This document shows positions 29,810-39,976 of a DNA stretch of 64,000 bases, piece by piece. Origin of the DNA: Lunularia cruciata (lineage: Eukaryota; Streptophyta; Marchantiopsida; Lunulariales; Lunulariaceae). Made by a program: the position numbers and the translations under genes. The notes beneath the pieces are model-generated. The model was given only the letters and a program-made list of their open reading frames with translations. It did no database searches and had not been told where the DNA came from. How positions within the stretch are numbered: the first letter of the stretch is position 1; the number at the start of each line of letters is the position of its first letter. The stretch is taken from the NCBI GenBank assembly GCA_948567375.1, contig OX419758.1:27409001-27473000 (forward strand), written 5' to 3'.

Positions 29810-32416
29810 ATTACTAACTACTCCAATCTAAATACTACCTCAACTTCAACTTCTTCTCCAAAATTACCTACAAGTGCCTCTTGCACTTTGGGTTCATTAG
29901 CTACTTCTTCTACTACTATCTTATCTTCAGTCTAAGCTGAAACTAAAGTCATAAGTAATCTAATTGTATTCTCATATTCTACCCTAATTGGTTCAAATGA
30001 CTTAAGTAACTCATCTGAAGTCACTTGCACTCAAACCTCAACTACTTTGGGTTGGATTGGCTTACTCTAACTCCAAGTATGAGTAAGTTGTTTTATATCA
30101 GATCTAACTAAATCTAATATAAGACATACATTATCTCCTACTTCAACCATCTTTCTATCTACTCTATCTCTAAGACCAATTAACAAACAGTTCAACTCTA
30201 TGTCCTTTGCTTTCTTCTCCTGGTTTCCTCCATAAGCAATTTCAACTCGTGTAGATAGGCCTCTTCCAACTTTGCCTCAACCAAAATATTGAGTATTGCC
30301 TTTAGCTGCACAACAATCTCACTTACTATATTTGAACCTCCCTTCTTTTAAGCTTGCCTCTCCTTGGCTCTCTTCTTCCATCAAATTTGTATGAAGTACT
30401 TGTAACTCCTAAGCATATTTCACCTCCAACTTTCTTTTCTCCTCTAACTCCTTAGCAACATAAGCTTCCCTTTGCTTTACCAACTTGTATAGCCTTTGCT
30501 CTTTTTGCATTTGACTCACCAATTCTCTTTGCCAAGCCCAATCCTTCTTTGCTACAACTTGTCTAAGCTCTTCCAAGGCTTCCTCATGCATCTTGAGTTG
30601 TTCTTTATAATTATTCAACTTTTTTTGAGCATAGTCAAAGTTCTTCAGCAATTTCTCTAACTCTACTTTTTGCTCTTTCAACTCCTCCTTTTGGTGCTCT
30701 AGATAGCCACCATGTTGCTCAAAGCTCTCTTGTAGGAGAGCTTTGAGCAACACCCCCCCCCCCAAATATTTTGATTTCCTCCTTGTTGTTCAACAACCTT
30801 ACCTTCAACTACAAGATCTCTTCTCTTAACAACTTCACCAACTAAAGCTTGTTCTTCACTTCCAGAAACTCCTTCTTTTGCTCTAGCATCCACTCTTGAA
30901 AATAGACTAACAACTGACAAACTAAACTTAATAAATAATTTACTCCTTAGAATGTGTCCATGTCCGCATCTCCTTCATCTTCTGCAATTGGTATTGCAAC
31001 CCAAAGTCTTCATCCCCTCACTTTCAGGCTGACATCCTCCAAGCTTTCTTCTCCGTCAATCTTGGGTTCACTTGGTCAAGCTTGAACAACTTTAACAAGT
31101 CTTCAAGATTGCACTCCTCTCTAGATCACTACCCAAAATTCATCTTCCTTCTCTGGAATATCTTCCTTCGACAAATCCATGCAAGGATTGTCACCTCACT
31201 CCATGCAATCAATCTCCTCATGGAACTCTCAATCCAATCCCTCCTTGTCTTCTTCTTCCACAAACTATTGGACCTTAGGTTCACCTTCACTCTTGTTGCT
31301 CAACTTCTTACTTTGTAGAGTCATCTCCTCCTCCAAATCTTCACAATTTGATTCTACTTCTTCCTCCAACTTAGCTCCAAATGACAAGTCCACCATTTCC
31401 ATCTCTTGACTTGGGTTCAACCTTCAAGTAGTCCTTCTCTTCACCAAGGACACCATATCCTTGAGTCTACTTTACTTCTTTGACTTTGACATTGACACTA
31501 TCACTGCCTTTTCTTATTTGATTTTGGCAAAGTGCACATCTCCTAGTTGAACTTCCGCCATGTAATGTCGTTTGTCTTCATTTGCATCTCAATGAAGATT
31601 TGGATGAAAATGTGAAACCATTTTCTTTCTCTCCTTGAGGCTAAGCAGGTTTAAACTCAAGTAGAGATATGCTACAAAAGGTATAAAGTAATGGGGTGCA
31701 CAATCATCTGGCCAATGCCAAATCATCTAATGCATCCTCAAATAAAAACATTTTGCCTAATATCACACTCTCTCCTACAAACATGAGGTGAAAGGAAACC
31801 GCCTATTGCTTTGTAACACAGGTGGTTTGCTCCGGCTTCAACATAGCCATCATTGCCTAAATAATACTTCACCTCATTGGGCCTTTATAGGTTTCTACCT
31901 TATACCTATTCTTTGTGCAAGGTTCACTAAAACTACTTTCAACTCCTTAGTTTCCTCTATAGGATCACACTTTTGATCAAAAGTGATTCCTACATCTCTA
32001 CCCAACACAAGACTCCAATTCAACTCAGTCCATCAATTCAGAATTCCTCTTGTCCCTTCCATATCCGGACCGTATATATAATTGCTAGCTACAATTTTTG
32101 CCATGAACCTTGGAAAACTCAAGTTCCAATTCTAGGCCAATAATGTAATCCAAAGTTGGCTTAAGGCTTCGATCCTTGCTAGCATGTCTAATCTCTGAAC
32201 TACAAGATTCTGGACAGAAAGTGCTGGAACCAATTTACTTCCCTTCATCAACATCATGTGCTTACCCACTCTCAATTTCTCACAAAGCAATCCTACAACT
32301 TGGCTTGTGATTCTAACTCTCTTAAGACAACTATTCATAGAAATAGAATATTTCTACAACATTCCAGAGTTTCATTGATGAAGTTTCAACTTTATACTTC
32401 TTTGATTTGCAGTCAT
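29810..32416 (-). pseudogene. B2 U3-encoded protein
   Basis: About 870 codons from MTANQRSIKLKL (32416) to a stop near 29810, with many stops. Conserved N-terminal block LNLLSLKERKKMVSHFHPNL matches B5 (LNLLTMKEKHHLVSHFHPNL). An acidic spacer is followed by the best-preserved coiled coil of the window, 30409-30765 (KEELKEQKVELEKLLKNF, KMHEEALEELRQVVAKKD). Not recognised as a named family. Confidence 0.5.
30714..30762. repeat. Perfect 16-bp hairpin plus C run
   Basis: GTTGCTCAAAGCTCTC (30714-30729) and its exact inverse (30736-30751) flank a 6-bp loop; a run of about ten C follows. Inside the coiled-coil frame of B2; other B copies lack the palindrome. Confidence 0.8.
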
Positions 32417-32800
32417 TTTTCAGTCTAGCCTTAGTCAAAACTCACGCCTACTAAATGACTTACTCTTGTCACCCTTGAATTTATTTTCACACAAAGTAGC
32501 CATTTTTTATTGAATGTACCTTCGTGGTTGGTGCGGCTTGAGGCAAAGTGGTTAAGACATCTTCAGATTGGGTTGATTGTTTTGATGCAAAGTATTGTTA
32601 CTTTGGGTCTACCACACATCCAATCAGACCAAAGTCCTTCTTCCTCTTACCCAAAGTTGACTCCCTTGGGTTGGATCGGATTTCCTTCTTCTGATCCTAA
32701 CACACAATTCTTCTCTTCTTTCTTCAAATTTGGCTTTAATTCAGCTTCAAAAATACACTTCTTCTTTCAAAACTTCCAAAAAAAAAATGTAGGTACTACA

Positions 32801-33774
32801 GCTTTGGATTAGTTCCCTTGTTTAGTATATGCCCATTTATTCACCATTGGGGCACAAAGGATTATCTCAAAAATCTTCCTCATGTATTTCTTTGCAAACA
32901 CCATGTTCTCTATTGGATATAAAGGTAAAAATGCAAGAAACTACAAAGAATGGTGGAAAATTGCAAAGAACTACAAGAGCCTAGATTGCTACTTGCTTGA
33001 GACTAAAATTGCTTGCAAAAAGTGAAATTAATTCAAGTGTAGTTGATTTTATAGCCAAAGGTTTTAGTCAATGAGTGAGCAATCATGTTCCATATATGTG
33101 AGCCCTTTGATGAATGTGAATTGTCTTTGGGAGCATTTCCTTATCTTGGTGGCAGTGCATTCAAATTGGTGTACAATCTTTGGGTATGAAGCTCCTTTGT
33201 ACTTGATTCATTTGCCTCCAACAATTCTTTAGAATTTATTCCTTTAGCATTCTTCCTTTAGAGTGCCATCAATTTTGTACTTGTTCCCTTCATACCATTG
33301 CATGTACACACAATTTCAAAGCAAACTCAGCTAAGAGGTATCCTTCCCCTAACAAGAAATTATCCTACCATATCCTTTATAAAAGAATTTAAAATAAATA
33401 AATTTAAAGATATTAGCACCACAATATCTACATATTTTATAAATTTCAAGTCAAACCAAAACATTGGCATACCACCAATAGAAGATGTATATAGTTGAAA
33501 TGATATCATAGAGTAAGAAAGGAATTGGAAGAATACATCTAGTATCAAGAATCACTACTTGTATTAGCTAATGAACTTGGTAAATAACTCATCATTATTT
33601 ATGTGAAACTAATTGATATCTTAGTGCATTCATATTACCAATTAATAACAATCATCTATCATATTATAACATTTTTATACATGATCAAATATACATTGTA
33701 AGAAGTTATTAGAAAGTGGATGATAAGATTAATTCAGGATTAAAGTAAATTATCCATAAAATGGAAGGGTATAA
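32801..33774. other. No gene recognised; flank between two B LTRs
   Basis: The first 500 bp hold a faint minus-strand protein-like stretch (FAKKYMRKIFEIILCAPMVNKWAY, 32830-32910) of unknown origin. The rest is AT-rich. GGAAGGGTATAA just before 33775 may be a decayed polypurine tract. Confidence 0.4.
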
Positions 33775-33929
33775 TGTGGTACTCAAACTTATTTTTTATG
33801 AGTTTTAAAGAAAGTGTATTGTTGAAGCCAAAGTGAGGCTAAATTAGAAGGAAAAGAGAAGAATCAGGTGTTTGGGTTAGAACCACAAAAGTCAACTTTG
33901 TGTTAGAGGAAGAAGAACTTGGGTTGGAC

Positions 33930-34616
33930 TGTAACACCCATTCATGCATGTGTGTGGTATTTTGATATTCAGCTTAGTATAACAAGTACTTGAGAGATAT
34001 TATTTATATAGATAAATGATGGTTCTATGTAAATCATGATTACCTAAAGTTAGTCATAGCTAAGATAGAGGGGACCTTATTTTAGAGGAAATGGAAAAGA
34101 TGAGCACCATTATGTTGGATTCTAGTGTGTTGACTTGCTATTATTCCTAACTATAAGGCTTTGAGGAAAGAATTGAGAACTCTTGGGCCTGTTAGCCTTT
34201 TTGTTTTGGATTCTTCTATATTCCAAGGATAGCACATGTGAAGGAATCCTTGACTTAGTGGTTGGGTCAAGATAAAATCACATACTTAGTGGAATATGCC
34301 CATGTGGATAGATATTCCTTTATACTTTTTGATTTACTTCACTTCTAGTCTAGTAACTTGAGTTACTTTGGTAAATAGTAACTTAAGTGTGTAAATATTT
34401 CACAAGTATATAAACAAGGGATGAAGAGGTACTCATCATCCTTTCATTTGCAACTATCTCTCTCTCATTGAGTTCTCTAGTGAGTGGTCTTGAGACTTGG
34501 AGTGTTAGCCTTGGAGGAGTATGACGGAGTTGGGGCTCCTTGCCTTCTTAGTCTAAGGTGCACTACCATAATAGCCATAAGAGGTTGATTTTGAATGAGA
34601 GACAGGCCAACTCACA
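33930..34616 (+). repeat. C2 5' LTR
   Basis: 687 bp, TGTAACACCC to AACTCACA, with TATATAAA at 34407-34414. Clearly more diverged from the C1 LTR than the two C1 LTRs are from each other, by eye. Confidence 0.8.
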
Positions 34617-34620
34617 TTTT

Positions 34621-34637
34621 TGGTTCTGTTGCCGAGA
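34621..34637 (+). other. C2 primer binding site, tRNA-Glu type
   Basis: TGGTTCTGTTGCCGAGA, two transitions away from the exact site in C1. Confidence 0.65.
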
Positions 34638-35446
34638 CCTCTCTAAAAGCCAAGATAATGTTCCCACATACAATTCTATATTAGACAGAAGGAGATAATG
34701 AGAGCTCACTTGGGAGAGAACTTTAGAGGAGGAGAGGGCTGAAGTTGTGTAAGAGAACTTGGACCCATTTGTATACCCTGTAGTTCATAATCATATCTTT
34801 GAGGTGATTTTGTACATCTTGTACACATGAGAGGATTTGGAGGATTGTGTGAAGTGGATTGCAAATTTTGAAGATTATGCCGATTTTGGGCAAAATCTCA
34901 AGTTTGAGATCTAGACTTGAAATTTCTATACATGGTAGCCTAGGTTATCCTCCAATTAGTTCACTTGAAACTATTGTGAGAGCTACTATGTGCACTGAGG
35001 TAGAATTTTGAAAGTTGCTCTCTGAAAAATTGTACATAGTCTACCATTTCTTCAATTTCTTATGGATTGTTCTAAAGAATTTTAAGACAATTCAGTGCAT
35101 TATGTTCTACCTTTTGACACAAAAATTAGAAAGATATCATTTTTGAGCAAAGATTTATAAGTTTTTAAAGTGAAGGGCGCATTGTTTTCAGACCAAATCT
35201 GAAATATGTGTGCTGAATAGAAAGATGCCTAAGCCAAATGGCTCAATGAAAATATCTAGAATTTTTCAAGGAGGGATGCCCTAAATCTTTGATTAAGTGT
35301 GAAAAATTTCAAAGGTCTGTGACGTACCAATTGAGAAATTCAGAGACATTGTGAGGATGGTCAATTCTGCAGATTTTAGATCTCATGCATGAGGAGTATG
35401 AGAGCAACAAAAAGCATGTTTGAGTGTTAAGACTCATCTCGGGAAC

Positions 35447-35920
35447 ATGGACGGTCACCAAGAGTGGAAATTGAGGCTATGCAAGGTTCCCAAAGAGTTT
35501 AAGGTGATTATAGGAGTGGATTTGAGGAAAAAAGAATTAAGAATAGAATTTGAAGAGAGTGTTGAGAGGATCCAAAAACCTACACCACTTGGAGGAAAGA
35601 GTGAGTCTAAGTGCTTTTTATGTAGAGAGAAGGGATATAAGGCAAGTTCATGTCTATTAACCTTTGAGAGCAAGAGATCAAGGGAAAGGAGAGGATTACT
35701 TGACTTGGGTTTGCATGTTGGACCTTCTTCACCAAGATTGGGAGAGAGAAGATCTAAGACCAAGGAGTTGTGTGAGGTTTGTGGAATGGAAGGACTTCCA
35801 AAAGGACATGAGTATAGTGGAGCAAAAGCAATTTTGGAGACTTTGGTGAAGGATCTTGGAGAGAGTCTTAGTACAACTACAGAAATACTACCACCTTCAT
35901 CAGCTAGCTTTCAAGATTAA
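35447..35920 (+). CDS. C2 ORF1: zinc-knuckle protein upstream of gag
   Basis: 157 codons, intact, from MDGHQEWKLRLCKVP to SASFQD. The knuckle reads CFLCREKGYKASSC, so the zinc-binding His is Tyr here. The second cluster CEVCGMEGLPKGHEY has lost its last Cys. Length and frame match C1 exactly, without indels. Conservation of the frame suggests it was functional in the parent element; this copy probably no longer binds zinc. Confidence 0.6.
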   Translation: MDGHQEWKLRLCKVPKEFKVIIGVDLRKKELRIEFEESVERIQKPTPLGGKSESKCFLCREKGYKASSCLLTFESKRSRERRGLLDLGLHVGPSSPRLGERRSKTKELCEVCGMEGLPKGHEYSGAKAILETLVKDLGESLSTTTEILPPSSASFQD

Positions 35921-36152
35921 TGATGGAGATAATCTTTCAACTTATGGATAAACTATCCATGAGAGTTTGATTAATATGCACTTTAGGATTTGATGTTGCT
36001 ATAGAAATCTTAGAGCAACCTGAACCTTTTGTGTTCCCTAGGGTGGATTACTCTCAAATGGTGTTAGTCATGTACATACTCTATTGGTTGTAGATTGAGA
36101 GAAAAGAAAAAAGAAAAACAAAATTTGAGAGAAAAGAAAGATAGTGAGGGGT

Positions 36153-36800
36153 TACGAGAGGGAAACTTCCGGTTTTCTTTGGCAAGGATGGGGAAGATGT
36201 GGAGGCCTTTGTGAGAGACTTCAAGAGAGCATGCATAGGGAACTATGAGAGGAGGAAGAATGAGTGAGACTCATTGTTACCAGATTTCTTTGAGGATACA
36301 ACACTTATATGGTATGAGTCAGAATACCAAAAGAGAGAGAGAAGAGATTGCAAGAAGAGTCTTGGGAGAGGTTGACTTCAGCACTCATTGATAACTCTCT
36401 TCTAGATGAGAGTTATGAGAGATTGATGAGTGAGGTTACCTTTCTCAAGCAAGGAGATGGAGAGAAAGTGAGAGTCTTTGTGGAAAGAGTGGAAAAGTTA
36501 GAGTCTAGATTTCACATAGTGTTGAGGAAGGGTAGGGATGATGTGGAGACTACTATGATTGGTATAGGGGCCATGCTCACCAAGAATTTTGTGGGAGGGT
36601 TGATATCACAAATAAGAAGCAATGTGAGATATGAGAAACCTTCATCCAAGGTTGAATCTATCAAGATTGCAATTCGTATGGATGAGACTTTGGAAGGAGA
36701 TGAGAGTGATTTGGTGGTGATGGAGGTTGTGCATCCTCCTCAAGGTTATAAGTATGGAGTAAATTCTGATACTTTGGTGGCAAGGGTTGCACCACAAGTA
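36153..36800 (+). pseudogene. gag: C2 gag, start codon lost
   Basis: The ATG of C1 is ACG here (GGGAAACTTCCGGTTTTC follows). TGG to TGA at about 36266 and a frame change near 36345 break it. The rest (ALIDNSLLDESYERLMSEV, VERVEKLESRFHIVLRKG) is well kept and has CAA where C1 has the TAA stop. It runs in frame into the deletion at about 36801. Confidence 0.75.
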
Positions 36801-38395
36801 GAGATTTTCTGCAAGTTCATCCATGTGTTTGCTTTTAGTTACAAGGATCTAAAGGAAGTCACCTTGGAGGAGCACAAGATTGAGGTGGAATCACATGCAA
36901 GACCAGTTTGCCAAAAGAAATGTTGCATTAGCCCACCAATAGCTTTGGTTGTGAAAGAGGAGATTGATAAGCTCAAGGAGGTTGGATTTATCTTTGAGGT
37001 AGAGAATTCAAAATGAGTGTCTCCATTTGTGAATGTGAAGAAAAAGAATGGCAAGTTTTGGGTATGTGTGGATTACAAGAAGCTCAATGTTGTTACCAAG
37101 AGGGACTACTACCCATTACCATTCATTGATGAGATCTTAGAAGAGGTTGTAGGTCATGAGAGGTATAGTTTTGGAGATGGTTATAGTGGATATAACCAAA
37201 TTAAGATTGCACTAGAGCATCAACAATTCACCACATTCACCACACCTTGGGGAACTTACGATTTCAAGCTCATGCCTTTTGGGCTTTGCAATGCTCTAGC
37301 CACATTCCAACGGTTCATGAACAAGGAACTTGAACCTTTCATTGGGAAATTTGTGAGATACTTCATTGATGACTTTTGCATCTATGGGAGCAAGGAGGAG
37401 CACTTTGAGCACCTAATCAAGGTCTTGCAACACTTGGATGAGGCAAATGCATCACTCAACCCAGAGAAGTCCATTTTTGGATGTGAAAAAGGTCTACTTT
37501 TGGGGCACATTATCTCCAAGGATGGAATAGTAGTTGATCTTGAGAAGGTGAGGAAAATCTCAGACCTTCCATTCCCTTCAAGCTTGACAAAGTTACACCA
37601 ATTCTTGGGGATGGTTGGGTACTATAGGAGGTTCATCTTCTCATTTTCCAACAAGGCTTATGCATTGACCATCTACATGAAGAAGGGTGTAGATTACATG
37701 GTGATTTTGGAAGACAAGGAGGCTCTCAAAGCTTTTGAGGGCCTCAAGCAATCCCTTGTTGTAGCTCCAATTCTTGCTAAACCTGATTGGAGTAAGCCTT
37801 TCATCCTCAACATTGATGCTTCTAATGAAGCTATAGGATGCACTCTTAGTCAATTAGACCAAGATAGGCATGATCATCCAATAGCTTATGCTAGTAGGCA
37901 GATGGTTTCAATAGAAAAGAAATACTCGGTCACAAAGAGAGAAAGGTTGGCATTGATCTTTGGTCTCAAGAAGCTTAGACACTACTTGATTGGAAGGAAA
38001 GCCACAATTGTCACAGATCACAAGGCTTTGAAGTACATCTTCAACAAGCCTACTATGGAAGGGAGGCTACCAAGGTGGATGATACTCTTGTCTGAGTATG
38101 ACTACACCATTGAGGATAGGCCAAGAAAGAAATATACAAATGCTTATTTGTTATCTAGGGCCTATGATCATGATGGAGATGAGCCAATGGATGATTCCTT
38201 CCCGGATGAGGAGCGAATGACAATCTCAGTCACTCAAGAGGTTCCAATGGAGTATAAGGAGATTGTGAATTTTGTGACAAGAAGTAACTATCCAAAAGGG
38301 ATTCATGCTAGGGAGAGGAAGGCCCTTGCAGCAAGATCTAAACCTTACATAATGGTGGAGGATATTCTTTTTTACCAAGGAGTAGATGGTCTACT
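36801..38395 (+). pseudogene. pol: C2 reverse transcriptase-RNase H
   Basis: Joined in frame to gag by the deletion (ARVAPQV/EIFCKFIHVFAF). A TGA at 37014-37016 replaces the Trp of C1. From 37017 it is open for 469 codons with FIDDF intact (about 37362-37376), LGMVGYYRRFI, and a complete RNase H (NIDASNEAIGCTLSQ, IVTDHKALKYIF). This is the longest undamaged enzyme stretch of the window. Confidence 0.85.
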
Positions 38396-39048
38396 TCAAA
38401 CAGCAGTGGCGGAGGAGAGTTTATAAGAAGCATCACTACAGCCATGTTATGACATTCCTCTATCACACATAGAGTAACTACATCCTATAAGCCAAATTCT
38501 AATGACTTGGCTCAAAGAACCAATGAGACCTTGTGCATGATGTAGGCCAAAGATGCAAAAATGGAGAGGGCTAAACATCATTCGAACAAGAGGATTCATG
38601 CAGTTTTGTGAGAGTATAGGACAACCATGAAGACTTCCACCGGATATTCTCCATTTCAATTGGTATATGGTATTAAGTCTACCTTATCTATTCACTTTGA
38701 TCTTCCTACCTTCCAAAGCATTCATAGGAGATTGGAGAAAGCACAAGGAGGTGATGCAAAGAAGTCAAGGAAGGATCAACTCATGGAATTGGAAGAGGCA
38801 AGAGCAGTTGCTATGGTTTGAGTGGAGCAAACCCAAAGGAAACAAAAGGAGAGCTATGACAAGAGGCAAGGCAAGAAGAAGGTAGAGCTTTCTAAAGAAG
38901 GTGATTGGGTAATGTTATTTCATTCCATTTGATTCAAGAGAGTGCAAAAGAAGTTTTTGCCTAGGTACTTTGGACCTTTCATAGTGGAGAAGGTGTGAGG
39001 CAATTACACCTATGATCTCAAGGAGTTGGGAAGAAGACACTTTGATAG
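38396..39048 (+). pseudogene. pol: C2 integrase remnant
   Basis: The N terminus and first catalytic Asp are deleted. It begins near GGEFIRSITTAML, with a decayed NDLAQRTNETL (catalytic E lost) and STGYSPFQLVYGIKSTL. It extends beyond C1 into the C-terminal domain (YLGPFIVEKV, NYTYDLKELGRRHFDR). Ends at the shortened 3' LTR. Confidence 0.75.
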
Positions 39049-39050
39049 GA

Positions 39051-39433
39051 TGTGAAGGAATCCTTGACTTAGTGGTTGGGTCAAGATAAGATCACATTCT
39101 TAGTGGAATATGCCCATGTGAATGGATATTCCTTTATACTTTTTGACTTTACTTGACTTTTAGCCTAGTAACTTGAGTTACTTTGGTAAATAGTAACTTA
39201 AGTATGTAATTATTTCACAACTATATAAACAAGGGATGAGGAGGTACTCATCATCCTTTCATTTGCAACTATCTCTCTCTCAATGAGTTCTTTAGTGAGT
39301 GACGTCTTGAGTCTTGGAGTGTAATCCTTGGAATAGTATGATGGAGTTGGGGTTCCTTGCCATCTTAGTCCATGGTGGGCTACCATAATAGCCATCAGAG
39401 GTTGATCTTGAGTGAGAGACAGGCTGGCTCATA
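39051..39433 (+). repeat. C2 3' LTR, 5' part missing
   Basis: Starts at internal LTR position TGTGAAGGAATCC and ends GGCTCATA. It has TATATAAA at about 39223-39230. About 300 bp of U3 and the upstream polypurine tract are absent. Confidence 0.8.
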
Positions 39434-39976
39434 GGACTTACAAGGTGGTAGACCCAAGGTAAGGTTACCTTGCATTAGGATAATCAACCCACCCTGAAGA
39501 AATTGTAACAACTTTTCTTTAGGTTATGCAAACCAAGAAGGTATCATTCAAATAAAACAACTACTTTGTAGAGATGAAAGTTGAGAGTGACAAGAAAAAA
39601 ACACGTTGAATACGATACCAACAATTTTTGTTTTGATAAGTTTTTAAGAAGAAGTGCATTGTGGAAGCCAAATTGCAGCCCAAGGAAGAAGAAAAGAATG
39701 GACTCATGTGTCTACGGAGTAAACCCAAAGAAGTGGACTTTGGGTCAGAAGAGGAAGTACTTAGAGGGAGCCTACAAAGGAACCAACCTAAAGAATGGCA
39801 TCTTTGGAGCATGAAGTTCAGCCTGATACAAATACGTTGTATCAACTTTCTTTTGGGGTAGGCCAGCCATGAAAGTACAATTAAAGAAGTTGCTGAGGTA
39901 GGAGAAGAATTTTTTGAGAATGGTAGGAACCAAACATGTAAAAGAAGTGAGAGTATATGTCAAAATTGATTGAAGA

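Larger units (their letters stand above)
28525..32800 (-). mobile_element. Family B giant LTR (B2), 5' LTR of a minus-strand element
   Basis: On the minus strand, starts TGTAGTACC at 32800, carries the full U3 reading frame, promoter and U5, and ends ...TTTTCA at 28525. Own length is about 3.75 kb after removing a C LTR fragment. Primer site and gag follow, so this unit is a true LTR. Confidence 0.75.
33930..39433 (+). mobile_element. Family C element C2, internally deleted
   Basis: 5' LTR, primer site, leader, ORF1, gag, RT-RNase H, partial integrase and a shortened 3' LTR. Flanked by perfect 4-bp target duplications GGAC (33926-33929 and 39434-39437). Relative to C1 it lacks the zinc knuckle plus protease (in-frame deletion at about 36801) and the integrase N terminus (at about 38407). 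Confidence 0.85.
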
